NCBI GenBank assembly: GCA_964356335.1
Contig: CAYHHI010000008.1
Span: forward strand, 22,208 to 86,207
Direction: 5' to 3'
Length of the DNA: 64,000 bases
Origin: CAYHHI01 sp964356335
GTDB lineage: Bacteria; Arandabacterota; Arandabacteria; Arandabacterales; Arandabacteraceae
The position numbers and the translations under genes were made by a program. The notes beneath the pieces were generated by a model, which was not told the DNA's origin, did not search any database, and saw only the letters and a program-made list of their open reading frames with translations. Below are positions 33,495-42,174 of this stretch, piece by piece; position 1 is the stretch's first letter; every line of letters starts with the position of its first letter.

Positions 33495-35654
33495 CTATTC
33501 GCCAAGCTCGGATAGGGCTTTCTTGGCTGCACTGTTGCCAGGATCACGATCAAGAATGTCCCGAAGCAGCCTTCTTGCCTCGGCGAGATGCCCTTCCTCA
33601 CAAAGCGCGACGGCGAGGTTATACATGGCCTTCCAGTTGGCCTTATCATACCGTAGGGCTAACTTGAATTCCTCAATGGCTTCTCGCTTCATGCCGAGAT
33701 TCCCATAAGTAACACCCAGATTGAGCCGCAGCGAGCTGCTGGTCGGGTTGATCTTGACGGCTATGGCAAACTCCCTTAAGGCCTCGGCATACCGGCCGAG
33801 ACTGGCATATGCGAATGCCAGATGCTCGTGAGCATCTTCATACAGAGGGGCCAAGACCGCAGATCTCGTGAGGGCGGCAATCGCAAGGGAATCTCTGCCC
33901 AAGGCCGCATGGGTCTTGCCGATTTGGAAAAAGACGACCGGATTGTCGGGATCCAAGGCGAGCGCTCGCTCGAATTGATGAAGACCCTCCTCATATCGTC
34001 CGGCATTCCGCAGCGCGATCCCGTAGAACACGTGAGAATCCACCTTGTCAGGATAAGACGCCGCCACTTGACTAAGGAGATCTATGCCTTGGGCTAGCCC
34101 CGAGGGCTCAGAGGCATAACTCAGGCCGGTGTTCACCATATTCCATCTCTTGAGCTCACCCATGTCGACCGAGAGGCGGCGCGGGCTGACTGCCCAGAAT
34201 AGAATACCGGCAACCGCCACGCATCCGACGACTGCCAGAACTCGCCGCCGGGCCGCTTCTGCAATGATCCACGCCACAGCAGACGCAGCAAACAGGCACA
34301 GTATCGGAAGCACTGTCATGCGGTAACGGGCAGTCACGAAGAAAAGCGAGATACCCAGGGTCTGGAGCCCCAGATAAAGATAGTGTATTGCCATTCTGGA
34401 TGGTGTTCGTAGGCTGAGCAGAACACCCACGATTGCCAGTGGCAGGATGAGCTGCGTTGTCACAAGCGGCTTCCTAAGGATGCGGCTGTACTGGCGTTGG
34501 GCCGCGTACCATTCGATCTGGGGTATTTCGAGGGCATTCCAGAAAATCCGCATCTTCCAAACCAGGTTCTTCAGGAAGACTCGCGGGTGGGCCTTAATGA
34601 ATGATAAGGTTTTGCCGTACCACCAATTGGACACTTCGGCATAGGTCATTGTCCTGCCTGAACTCATCTCGGCTTCGAATTTCCCCGTTATCTCTCCTGG
34701 TGCGATGCCCGGCTCCTCAGGTACGTGAAACGTCCCAGTCGCACCCGGTCCATTGCCGATGTAGAAGTTGAGACCTCCATTGGCGGAGATCGGGACAAAG
34801 TCGCGCTCCAGGTAGTAATTGCGAGCGGCAACTGGAAGAATGCAGGCGGCAATGCCAAGGAATAAGACCCCCACGTGTAGAACACGGCGCCCGGGCTGAC
34901 TGTATTTGGCGAGTAGCAGCCAGATCGCTGCCCCGAGCGCAACGAGAAGCACGGTCGGCCTGCCCAGGGCAGACAGCCCTAAACAACACCCGGCAATCAA
35001 GAAGAAACACCATCTCTTACTGGCGACCCCCGAAAGAATCATGAGGATTGATAGCATGTTGAGGAACAGGACAAGGGTTTCCATCAATAGCAGTCCATCA
35101 TAGTATACGACGATTCCGTAGAACGCGAGAAAGAGAGCGCCCAGGACAGCAGCTAGTTCAGAGACGACTCTCCTGGCAATCAAGTAGGTCAGCGCGCATG
35201 TCGCACTGCCAACTGCGGCTTGTACCATCAGGGCGAAGTACCTCGATCCGCCGGACAACGCATATAGGAAACCCAGGAAATAGGAGTATAGCGGGCCCAT
35301 GAAGAAGGGGGTATTGCCGAGCCGGTTGCCGGCCGCGATTGATCGGGCCGTTTGGTCGTAGAAGGCCTCGTCAAAGACAGGCTGCCGGAAGAAAATGGTC
35401 GACCTGAAGTCGTGGAGGTGCAGAGCACGGAGCGCCATAGCGGCAGAGAAAACCGCGACCGCAACAAGGGGAGGGGAGAGTAGTCGTTTCGGGAGAGAAG
35501 AAACCTCTGGTAACTCCAGAGTTCCGCGGGAACGTGGCTCGCGGATCTTGGCCAGAGGAACCTTCACGCGCCGGATCACGTCACGCACCGTCACGGATTG
35601 CTGCCGCTCGTAACATCTAACGTCAGAGCACCCAATTCCTCTCGCAATCGCCAC
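33495..35654 (-). CDS. GT39/PMT-like membrane glycosyltransferase fused to TPR repeats
   Basis: 719 aa. The first ~490 residues are a multi-pass membrane region. Its first loop has VFDEAFYDQTARSIAAGNRLG, where the Asp-Glu resembles the catalytic acidic pair of dolichol-/polyprenyl-phosphate-sugar-using GT39/ArnT-type enzymes, followed by FFMGPLYSYFLGFLYALSG and LLLMETLVLFLNML. The last ~200 residues are five or so TPR repeats (HVFYGIALRNAGRYEEGLHQFERALALDPDNP and following). Such fusions may glycosylate exported proteins held by the TPR part. Donor and acceptor are unknown. The GTG start at 35654 is weakly supported; a later start is possible. Confidence 0.78.
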   Translation of the reverse strand: MAIARGIGCSDVRCYERQQSVTVRDVIRRVKVPLAKIREPRSRGTLELPEVSSLPKRLLSPPLVAVAVFSAAMALRALHLHDFRSTIFFRQPVFDEAFYDQTARSIAAGNRLGNTPFFMGPLYSYFLGFLYALSGGSRYFALMVQAAVGSATCALTYLIARRVVSELAAVLGALFLAFYGIVVYYDGLLLMETLVLFLNMLSILMILSGVASKRWCFFLIAGCCLGLSALGRPTVLLVALGAAIWLLLAKYSQPGRRVLHVGVLFLGIAACILPVAARNYYLERDFVPISANGGLNFYIGNGPGATGTFHVPEEPGIAPGEITGKFEAEMSSGRTMTYAEVSNWWYGKTLSFIKAHPRVFLKNLVWKMRIFWNALEIPQIEWYAAQRQYSRILRKPLVTTQLILPLAIVGVLLSLRTPSRMAIHYLYLGLQTLGISLFFVTARYRMTVLPILCLFAASAVAWIIAEAARRRVLAVVGCVAVAGILFWAVSPRRLSVDMGELKRWNMVNTGLSYASEPSGLAQGIDLLSQVAASYPDKVDSHVFYGIALRNAGRYEEGLHQFERALALDPDNPVVFFQIGKTHAALGRDSLAIAALTRSAVLAPLYEDAHEHLAFAYASLGRYAEALREFAIAVKINPTSSSLRLNLGVTYGNLGMKREAIEEFKLALRYDKANWKAMYNLAVALCEEGHLAEARRLLRDILDRDPGNSAAKKALSELGE

Positions 35655-35724
35655 CTACTGCGGATACAGCAGCATCATACGAAAGACGTACTGGCAAATC
35701 AAGTGATCAGCCTCACTATCTTGG

Positions 35725-35800
35725 GGTTGGGAACAGACATAATGGCCCTGGGGTAGGACTCAGGAATCTGGTCTGTCTCGGGGAGGATCTGTGGAGGGAA
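35725..35800 (+). repeat. Dispersed 76-bp intergenic repeat, copy 2
   Basis: Inverted copy of 22188-22263; GGTTGGGAACAGACAT at the left, GATCTGTGGAGGGAA at the right. It lies in the 488-bp gap between the GT39-like gene start and the toxin-antitoxin pair. Confidence 0.8.
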
Positions 35801-35993
35801 TTGCTCACGGTTGTTGGGCGGGTTGACTATGGGGGTGTCGGTCAAGAGTATAAGGGATTGGAGCCGGTACCACCGAGGTTGCAGCTCAGCGCTATCGGGA
35901 AGCACAATCAATCGGCAAGAGATTACTCGATACAGATTACCTCGCGGACAACTGGGCCTTGTGAGGATCATCCGGAGGAGCCGGGCACCTGAA

Positions 35994-36035
35994 GGTCGCT
36001 GGTTGGTAGCGGGCCCCCGCTGTGAACCAGCGACC
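35994..36035. repeat. Near-perfect 42-bp palindrome before the toxin-antitoxin pair
   Basis: Outer arms GGTCGCTGGTT/AACCAGCGACC (35994-36004 with 36025-36035), inner arms AGCGGG/CCCGCT (36008-36013 with 36016-36021). All arms are perfect. There is no T-run. It could be an extrusion-prone hairpin, a recombination site or the end of a mobile element. Confidence 0.6.
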
Positions 36036-36082
36036 ACGAGAACCGTGATGGCGTTAGTCCCAGATACCAGTTAGATTTCTAG

Positions 36083-36132
36083 TTGACATTGGCCATCGAT
36101 TGAGATATCGTTGTACATGTGATATATCGATG
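36083..36132 (+). promoter_or_regulatory. Toxin-antitoxin promoter with palindromic operator
   Basis: TTGACA at 36083-36088 with a weak -10 about 17 nt on (36106-36111). The region holds CATCGAT (36094-36100) and its inverted partner ATCGATG (36126-36132), with an inner GATAT/ATATC symmetry. The operator fits autorepression by the AbrB-type antitoxin. The ATG follows 10 bp later behind GGAGG. Confidence 0.55.
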
Positions 36133-36142
36133 GAGGTAACGT

Positions 36143-36349
36143 ATGAAAGTCGTGAAGATTTCACCCAAATTCCAAGTAGTCATACCTCGAGAAATCCGCG
36201 AGGTGTTGCAGCTATCCCCCGGGCAAAGCGTGCAGGTCATTGCGTATGGTGGGCGTATCGAGCTGATACCGGTAAGAAAGATTGCCGACATGCGAGGGTT
36301 CCTCAAAGGGATCGGTACACACTTTGAACGGGAGCGTGACCGAGTATGA
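36143..36349 (+). CDS. vapB: AbrB/MazE-type antitoxin
   Basis: 68 aa. Swapped-hairpin AbrB DNA-binding domain: VVKISPKFQVVIPREIREVLQLSPGQSVQVIAY, then a C-terminal tail (MRGFLKGIGTHFERER) that would cover the toxin. It binds and neutralises the PIN toxin and most likely represses its own promoter at the palindrome just upstream. It overlaps the toxin start in ATGA. GGAGG lies 6 nt before the ATG. Confidence 0.88.
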   Translation: MKVVKISPKFQVVIPREIREVLQLSPGQSVQVIAYGGRIELIPVRKIADMRGFLKGIGTHFERERDRV

Positions 36350-36717
36350 ATCTGGTTGATTCATCGGGCTGGCTTGAGTACCTGGTTGACGGGCCGCGCG
36401 CTGACGCGTTCTCTGGGCCGCTCAGGGATACCGCGAGCTTGTTGGTTCCGACGGTATGCATATACGAGGTCTTCAAGGTTGTGCTGAGGGAGCGGGGTGA
36501 CGAGGACGCGTTGCAGGCTATGGCGCTGATGAAGCAGGGTGTCGTGGCTGACCTGACGCCGGAGATAGCTATCATGGCAGCCAAGGTGAGTCTCGAGTTG
36601 AAGATTCCCATGGCTGACAGCATCGTGCTGGCCACGGCGAGGCTCTATGATGCTGTTGTCTGGACCAGGGATGCGGATTTCAAGGGAATCAAAGGGGTGA
36701 AGTACTTCTCCAGGTGA
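36346..36717 (+). CDS. vapC: VapC-type PIN-domain toxin
   Basis: 123-aa PIN ribonuclease. The acidic metal site is present: Asp5 in NLVDSSGW, Glu near 41 in CIYEVFKV, Asp near 91 in MADSIVLATARLYDA, and a last Asp in VWTRDADFKG. Typical VapC toxins cut tRNA or rRNA loops when freed of the antitoxin. It is translationally coupled to the AbrB-type antitoxin. It looks intact. Convergent with the PAS gene. Confidence 0.9.
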   Translation: MNLVDSSGWLEYLVDGPRADAFSGPLRDTASLLVPTVCIYEVFKVVLRERGDEDALQAMALMKQGVVADLTPEIAIMAAKVSLELKIPMADSIVLATARLYDAVVWTRDADFKGIKGVKYFSR

Positions 36718-36870
36718 CCCTGACGAAATCTATCAAGCCGCTCCACACGGACTCGGCCTTGCCGAGCCGGTGAGCCACACCGCTGAGGCGACAAACGTTG
36801 AGCAAAGCGTCGTAAACCTGCTAGTCCTGAGCGAAAGCCGCAGCGAAATGAGAAAAGCACCGGCGCCTGG

Positions 36871-37284
36871 CTATAGCTCCAGCAGGCGCTTCTCGCCCTC
36901 CAGATGGCGGATCTCTTCAATGTCTTGGGTGCATTCCATGCAGCCGACGTATTTGCCTGTGGAATCGCGCAGGGCGTAGAACTCAATCAGCACCTTGTGC
37001 CTCTTCTGGCTGTCGCCAGGTACGGCAAGATCTATCCAGAAGCGTGCCCGGTCCCGTTGGCCGCGCTTCATCTCATCGACGATGCGCTCTACCATGTGGA
37101 GGCTTGTCTCGGGGTGACACTGGCGAAAGTTAAGCCCCATCGAAGTCAGGGGCCGACGGAAGAGCCGCTTCTCGTGTTTGTTCCACCCGACCACTTCATC
37201 CTCGGCATTGATGACCGTGATCTCAACAGGCAACGCCTCGATCAAAGCCTGAACCATTCCCGTGTCCATCTGGTCAAAGAGCAT
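36871..37284 (-). CDS. Single-domain PAS sensor protein (DUF438 C-terminal type)
   Basis: 137 aa from the ATG at 37284 behind GGAGG. It is one PAS domain: LPVEITVINAEDEVVGWNKHEKRLF, then GLNFRQCHPETSLHMVERIVDEM with the CHPxxS motif that in related PAS_10/DUF438 domains can carry the ligand-binding His, then WIDLAVPGDSQKRHKVLIEFYALRD and GCMECTQDI. No output domain is present. It probably works with a partner protein; heme or small-molecule binding is possible but unproven. It is on the same strand as, and downstream of, cstA. Confidence 0.82.
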   Translation of the reverse strand: MLFDQMDTGMVQALIEALPVEITVINAEDEVVGWNKHEKRLFRRPLTSMGLNFRQCHPETSLHMVERIVDEMKRGQRDRARFWIDLAVPGDSQKRHKVLIEFYALRDSTGKYVGCMECTQDIEEIRHLEGEKRLLEL

Positions 37285-37465
37285 ACGCCACCTCCTAAGC
37301 CGCCTCCATCCCTGGCGCGGCAGCCACGCTCCCATGTATGAGCGGATGAATGCCTGAGCAGGCCGTGCGTCCTGCGAACGCAGCAGGGTTCACAAGACAC
37401 CAGCGGCCTTCTGTCGTTGAACCCCTCTCGTCGATGTGAAGTATCCAGTGGTTCCCATCACACAC

Positions 37466-39154
37466 CTATGCGCCGGCGGTGCTTCTGCGAGCCGCGGTAA
37501 CGACGCGGATGCCCTCAATCACCAGCCATATACTGAGGACAAGCAGGATCGATCCGCAGATTCCCGAGATTATGACAGTGGGCTTGAGGCTCACACCTTG
37601 CCCCAGGACGGGAAGTCCCAGGATAAAGGGCTTGATTTGGATGACCAGCGCCCACAATGTGAAGACCATCATGAAGATCATCGGCACGATTGTGAAAATT
37701 GCTCGTCGGCCCGTGCGGATAAGCCAGACCGAGAGGGCCAGGAGAGTCAGGCTGGCAAGCAGCTGGTTGCTGATACCGAAGATGGGCCACGCCACAAGAT
37801 ATGCCTTTTCCTTGGTCAGCACCAGGAAAGCCAGGGGCAGGGACAAGGTGATGAAAGTGGCCGCGAAAGCCCCGACCATTGTCCTCCAACCGAACAATTC
37901 CTGTAGAATGTAGCGAGCAAGACGTGTGCACACGTCGAGAGTGTCGTAGACGAAAGTCGAGAACGCGAGAAGGGCAAACGACAGAGCAATGTGCCAGCCG
38001 ACACCTACCATGCCAAGATACCCGGAAAGTCCTTTTGCGAAGATGACGTTGGGATCGCTCTTCAGCAAAGCATCCCCCCTGGGAAGCATCATGACCGTGG
38101 CCAATGCAAGGACGGCGACCACCGCTTCCAGGAGCATCGATCCCATGGCTACAGGACGCATGTCCGCCTCCCTGGCAATCTGCTTGGACGTTGTGCCCGA
38201 CGCCACTATGGCGTGGAAGCCGGAACAGGCGCCACACGCTATCGTGACGAAAACTGTAGGAAGCAGAAGACTGCCATTCAGGGGGCTGTGGAACCCCTCA
38301 AGATTAAGCGCAGGATACTTGATGCCGAAGCCACCGAACAGGGCACCGAAAAGCGCCGTGGCGATCGTGAGGTAAAGGAACCACCCCCCGAGGTAACCGC
38401 GGGGCTGAAGTAATAACCACATCGGTAAGAGCGAGGCGACGAAACAGTATAAGAGCAGCATCAATTCCCATGACTTGACCGGCACAGCGGCCAGACTCCT
38501 GACCACAGAATCGGGCAGTGCAGTCCCCCACCAGATCACGAGCATCAGGACGGGCATGGCGACAGCGGTTGCTATCCACAGCTTCACCTTGAGCCTGTAA
38601 AGGGCAATCCCCAGACCCATCCCCAGAAACAGGTACAGAAATGAACTAACAGCTACTCCGGGGCCTAGGGCCGTATCTACCGCCACGGTCTTGAATGTCT
38701 GCGCCGTGATGTCGGTGAAGGCGATGATGACATAAACCAGTGCGAACCAGACAAAGACCAGGTAAATGATCTGCGAGGTTCGCGACATGTACTGACGGGC
38801 CAGCTCTCCAATGGAGGTTGCTTTGTGCCTGACCGAGGCCACGAGACTGGTGAAGTCGTGGGCCCCGCCGATGAAAATGGAACCCAGCACGATCCAGAGC
38901 AGCGCAGGAAGCCACCCAAACCAGATTCCAGCCAGAATCGGCCCCACAATAGGTCCCGCAGCTGAGATGGCTGAGAAATGCTGCGCCAGCAGCATGGACC
39001 TCCTTGCGGGCACGTAGTCCACACCGTCATTGATCTCGCAGGCAGGTGTTTTGCGCGAATCGTCAACCCCAAGCCGTCTGGTAAGGTAGGCCCCGTAGAA
39101 CCGATAACCTCCAGCCAGAATCAGTAGGGAAATGCCAACGACGATGACGATCAT
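37466..39154 (-). CDS. cstA: CstA-family carbon-starvation transporter
   Basis: 562 aa, about 15 helices. Start GISLLILAGGYRFYGAYLTRRLG, then GVDYVPARRSMLLAQHFSAISAAGPIVGPILAG, the family hallmark, followed by GGAHDFTSLVASVRHKATSIGELARQYM and SGFHAIVASGTTSKQIARE. Relatives take up peptides (CstA) or pyruvate (BtsT) during carbon limitation; this shorter form could be either. A well-formed promoter lies upstream. The single-PAS gene follows 180 bp downstream on the same strand. Confidence 0.93.
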   Translation of the reverse strand: MIVIVVGISLLILAGGYRFYGAYLTRRLGVDDSRKTPACEINDGVDYVPARRSMLLAQHFSAISAAGPIVGPILAGIWFGWLPALLWIVLGSIFIGGAHDFTSLVASVRHKATSIGELARQYMSRTSQIIYLVFVWFALVYVIIAFTDITAQTFKTVAVDTALGPGVAVSSFLYLFLGMGLGIALYRLKVKLWIATAVAMPVLMLVIWWGTALPDSVVRSLAAVPVKSWELMLLLYCFVASLLPMWLLLQPRGYLGGWFLYLTIATALFGALFGGFGIKYPALNLEGFHSPLNGSLLLPTVFVTIACGACSGFHAIVASGTTSKQIAREADMRPVAMGSMLLEAVVAVLALATVMMLPRGDALLKSDPNVIFAKGLSGYLGMVGVGWHIALSFALLAFSTFVYDTLDVCTRLARYILQELFGWRTMVGAFAATFITLSLPLAFLVLTKEKAYLVAWPIFGISNQLLASLTLLALSVWLIRTGRRAIFTIVPMIFMMVFTLWALVIQIKPFILGLPVLGQGVSLKPTVIISGICGSILLVLSIWLVIEGIRVVTAARRSTAGA

Positions 39155-39217
39155 CGGAGATCCCTTTCAAAGCTTCTCACTCTTGGCACACAAATTCCTT
39201 CGCATGCAATATTACAG

Positions 39218-39246
39218 AATTTAGCCTGTTCGCCATCTCTGTTCAA
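39218..39246 (-). promoter_or_regulatory. cstA promoter
   Basis: Minus strand: TTGAAC (39241-39246), 17-nt spacer, TAAATT (39218-39223), about 60 bp before the cstA ATG. Confidence 0.5.
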
Positions 39247-39301
39247 CTACAATGCTTGCGGAAATGCCTGTGGACTACGACGTAAGCTAACGTCAGCGAG
39301 G

Positions 39302-40993
39302 TCAGCCGAGGTCGGCCGTCGCGAGGAACCCGGGCGGTCGTCGAACCTTCGTCGCCTGTTCGAACGCATAGGCAATCTTGATCAGTGACGGCTCGCTGTA
39401 TGCCCCGGCGAAGAAGGATATCCCCACCGGCAACCCGAAGACATAACCCATAGGCACGGTGATATTGGGATAGCCTGACACTGCGACTGGTGTTGAACTC
39501 CCACCCGTATAGTGATCGCCGTTGACGGGATCAGTCAAGAAAGGTGGTCCTCCGGTCGGCGCCATGATGGCATCGAGGTGGTGTTCGCGCAACGCAGCGT
39601 CGATGCCTTCATCCCTCGAGAGCCGACGGGCATCCTCCAAGGCCTTTACATACTCTGGACTGGACAACGGGCCTTTCTCCTGGGCCATGATGAAGATTTC
39701 CTGCGCGAAGTAAGGCATCTCGGTCTCGCGATTCTGCTCATTGTATTCGATCAGCTCCTCCAATGAGCGCGCAGGGGAACCGGCGCCGCGCGCGGCAAGG
39801 TAAGCATTGAGATCAGCCTTGAATTCATAAAGCAGTACTTCGAACTCAGGCTTATCCAATTCATCCGTCTTCGGAATATCGGCCGGATCGACTATCGTGG
39901 CGCCTTGACTCTTCATGACCTCGATCGCCGCTTCCGCGAGCGCGACCACCTTCTCGTGAGCCACAAAAAGCTTGCGGGCAATACCGATTCGAGCCCCCTC
40001 GAGCCCGCCCGAATCCAAAAACTGCGTGTAGTCTCGATAGGCCTTTCCCCGCCCATTTGCAGTCGCGGGGTCGCGAGGATCCACGCCCGTCATGGCACCT
40101 AGCAGAGCCACTGCGTCCGCCACCGTCCGGGCCATTGGGCCCGCCGTATCCTGACTGTGGGCAATCGGGACAATCCCGGACCGACTGACCAAGCCAAGCG
40201 TGGGCTTGATCCCGACGACCGAATTTGCCGACGAAGGACAGACGATGGAGCCATCGGTTTCAGTTCCGACCGCGGCAGCACATAGATTGGCCGCTGCTGC
40301 CACGCCTGAGCCCGAGCTCGAGCCACAAGGGTTGCGGTCAAGCACGTAGGGATTTCGGGTCTGGCCACCCCTGCCGCTCCACCCACTGGAAGACCGCGTG
40401 GACCGGAAGTTTGCCCACTCGCTCGGATTGGTCTTGCCAAGGATCACGGCTCCGGCTTCGCGCAGTTGCTGCACAAGAAACGCATCCTGCCGCGGCGGCC
40501 ATCCGATCAAAGCCAGAGATCCCGCCGTTGTCTGCATCCTGTCGGCCGTATCGATATTGTCTTTGATCAATACAGGGATACCATGTAGCGGCCCACGAAT
40601 CCCTGCCTTCTGACGCTCCTCATCCATCTTCTCGGCTATCGGGAGCGCATCAGGATTGATCTCGATGATGGCATTCACGGCCGGTCCCTTCTTGTCGAAG
40701 GCCTCGATGCGTGTTAGATACATTTCCGTTATTGATCGAGCCGTGTGCTTACCCGCCTGCATCGCCGCCTGCAAATCGGCAATTGTAGCTTCTTCGAGTT
40801 CGAAAGCAGGCAAAGCGGATGGGGGCATGAAGGGTGGTGCCGTGGATGATGACGCAGAGGCTTGATCCGCCGATCCCCTGCCAAACGCCGCTGTGCCTGT
40901 GAAGGCAAAGGCACTGCCCAGAGCGCTGTATCGAAGAAAATCTCTCCGTTTGATCTTGCAGTCGTCGGCTTGATCCCTTTTCTCGGAACTCAT
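39302..40993 (-). CDS. Tat-exported amidase-signature family enzyme
   Basis: 563 aa from the ATG at 40993 behind AGGAGGAAAG; an in-frame extension upstream is rejected. Twin-arginine leader KRRDFLRYSALGSAFAFTG. Amidase signature with Ser-Ser-Lys triad: Lys in GIPVLIKDNIDTAD (about 141) and the glycine/serine loop NPCGSSSGSGVAAAANL (about 224), followed by ETDGSIVCPSSANSVVGIKP. A C-terminal MAPTGGPPFLTDPVNGDH segment is typical of peptide- or aryl-amidases of this family, not GatA. It hydrolyses an amide outside the cytoplasmic membrane; the substrate is unknown. Confidence 0.9.
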   Translation of the reverse strand: MSSEKRDQADDCKIKRRDFLRYSALGSAFAFTGTAAFGRGSADQASASSSTAPPFMPPSALPAFELEEATIADLQAAMQAGKHTARSITEMYLTRIEAFDKKGPAVNAIIEINPDALPIAEKMDEERQKAGIRGPLHGIPVLIKDNIDTADRMQTTAGSLALIGWPPRQDAFLVQQLREAGAVILGKTNPSEWANFRSTRSSSGWSGRGGQTRNPYVLDRNPCGSSSGSGVAAAANLCAAAVGTETDGSIVCPSSANSVVGIKPTLGLVSRSGIVPIAHSQDTAGPMARTVADAVALLGAMTGVDPRDPATANGRGKAYRDYTQFLDSGGLEGARIGIARKLFVAHEKVVALAEAAIEVMKSQGATIVDPADIPKTDELDKPEFEVLLYEFKADLNAYLAARGAGSPARSLEELIEYNEQNRETEMPYFAQEIFIMAQEKGPLSSPEYVKALEDARRLSRDEGIDAALREHHLDAIMAPTGGPPFLTDPVNGDHYTGGSSTPVAVSGYPNITVPMGYVFGLPVGISFFAGAYSEPSLIKIAYAFEQATKVRRPPGFLATADLG

Positions 40994-41008
40994 GACTTTC
41001 CTCCTTGT

Positions 41009-41154
41009 GTGCTCCATCCTATTCCAGGCTCTGTGCCAACATTCAATAGCATGGACCTCTATCGCCAGTCCGAACGGCGCCCGCGTATCAAATCCTTCGC
41101 CCCCCAACCACACCGCAACATGGTTATGACGGCGCCGTGCTCCATCCTATTCCA
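41009..41154. repeat. Pair of 18-bp direct repeats
   Basis: GTGCTCCATCCTATTCCA occurs at 41009-41026 and again at 41137-41154, 128 bp apart. The second copy covers the last codons of the 8-oxoguanine glycosylase gene, so the first looks like a duplicate of that gene's end placed in the amidase leader. Confidence 0.7.
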
Positions 41155-42100
41155 TGCCGTGGGTCCTCACATGGTAATAGATGTACTCCTGAGCATAGCC
41201 CGCGTAAGCACCGAAATGCTCACGGGCAAATCTGCGGATCTCGTTGTTGTTCACGACCTTCGAATTGAAATAGACCTTCTCGACAGCTTTCTTGATCCAG
41301 ACATCCACCGGGAAGGCCTCGTACTTCGAGAAAGCAAAGAGGAGCACGCAGTCCGCGATCTTGTCGCCGACCCCATCAATGGTCATGAGCACTTCTTTCG
41401 CTTCCTCATAAGGCATGGCCTGAAGCAGGGCGAAGTCGATTGTGCCGTCGGCAACCCTTTTTGCTGCACGTACAAGATAGGGAGACCTGAAACCTGCCCC
41501 GCATGCCCGGATTCCCGCCTCCCCGCAGCCGGCAAGCCTGGCAGGCTCAGGAAGCCTGTAGACCCGGCGGCCGCTTATCGTGTGACGGGTTCCCCACGTG
41601 CGCGCTATTTCCTTGACCAGTCTATCTATCCGCTCGACCCGGTTACTGGAGGACAGCAGATACGAGCACAGGCAATGCCACGGCTCCTGTCTGAGAAGCC
41701 TCAAGCCCTTGCCTGTGGTGAGCACGCGCTTCATGAATGGATCAACGGCAACCGACGCGAGTATTCTCCTCAGGTCATCGTCAAGCCCCAGATAGTGTGC
41801 GATGTCAGAGGCCGCGAGCGCGCCGGCGGCGCAGAACTTGACTTGATCCCCCATCTGCGCTACAACGACAGCATTCTCCTTGATTATCCCAAAGTAAGCA
41901 TTGTCATGCTTATGCCAACCGAAGACCTGTCCGCACTCCATGGTAAGAGCAAGATTGAAGCAGCCCGCCTCAAGGCTGCCGCCCGTCTGCCCAGTGGGCC
42001 GGGAAGGCTTGCGCCCAGGCATGCCGCCAGAACGCCGGCGTTTAAGCTTCTGGGGTGATTCGTAGGATATGTCACAACTCATGGGTGGGCGAAACCTCAT
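41147..42100 (-). CDS. ogg: 8-oxoguanine DNA glycosylase (OGG1-like)
   Basis: 317 aa. Removes 8-oxoguanine from DNA. An N-terminal OGG domain (FNLALTMECGQVFGWHK) is followed by the helix-hairpin-helix glycosylase core: LLSSSNRVERIDRLVKEI, then LMTIDGVGDKIADCVLLFAF with the catalytic Lys (about 248), and FPVDVWIKKAV with the catalytic Asp (about 264). The first ~40 residues are basic and poorly ordered; the start may be further in. It is on the same strand as tldE, 74 bp downstream, and could be the tail of that operon. Confidence 0.9.
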   Translation of the reverse strand: MRFRPPMSCDISYESPQKLKRRRSGGMPGRKPSRPTGQTGGSLEAGCFNLALTMECGQVFGWHKHDNAYFGIIKENAVVVAQMGDQVKFCAAGALAASDIAHYLGLDDDLRRILASVAVDPFMKRVLTTGKGLRLLRQEPWHCLCSYLLSSSNRVERIDRLVKEIARTWGTRHTISGRRVYRLPEPARLAGCGEAGIRACGAGFRSPYLVRAAKRVADGTIDFALLQAMPYEEAKEVLMTIDGVGDKIADCVLLFAFSKYEAFPVDVWIKKAVEKVYFNSKVVNNNEIRRFAREHFGAYAGYAQEYIYYHVRTHGME

Positions 42101-42174
42101 TCCCTCGCTGCAGTATATAAGGGCTCAGGGAAGCATGGGCCGCTAGTGACCGGATAAGGGCTCGGGACCGCCGG

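Noticed and set aside
35994..36035. Palindrome considered as an integron attC site
   Set aside because: The arms are perfectly paired without the extra-helical bases expected of attC, and the terminal RYYYAAC/GTTRRRY boxes are not in the right place. It is kept as an unexplained hairpin.
35699..36037. 112-aa minus-strand ORF in the 35.7-36 kb gap
   Set aside because: Its readable part comes from the dispersed repeat, whose other copy is in a different context; no start signal and no domain.
40862..42058. 398-aa plus-strand ORF
   Set aside because: Antisense of the 8-oxoguanine glycosylase and amidase start, both with clear catalytic motifs; no domain in this frame.
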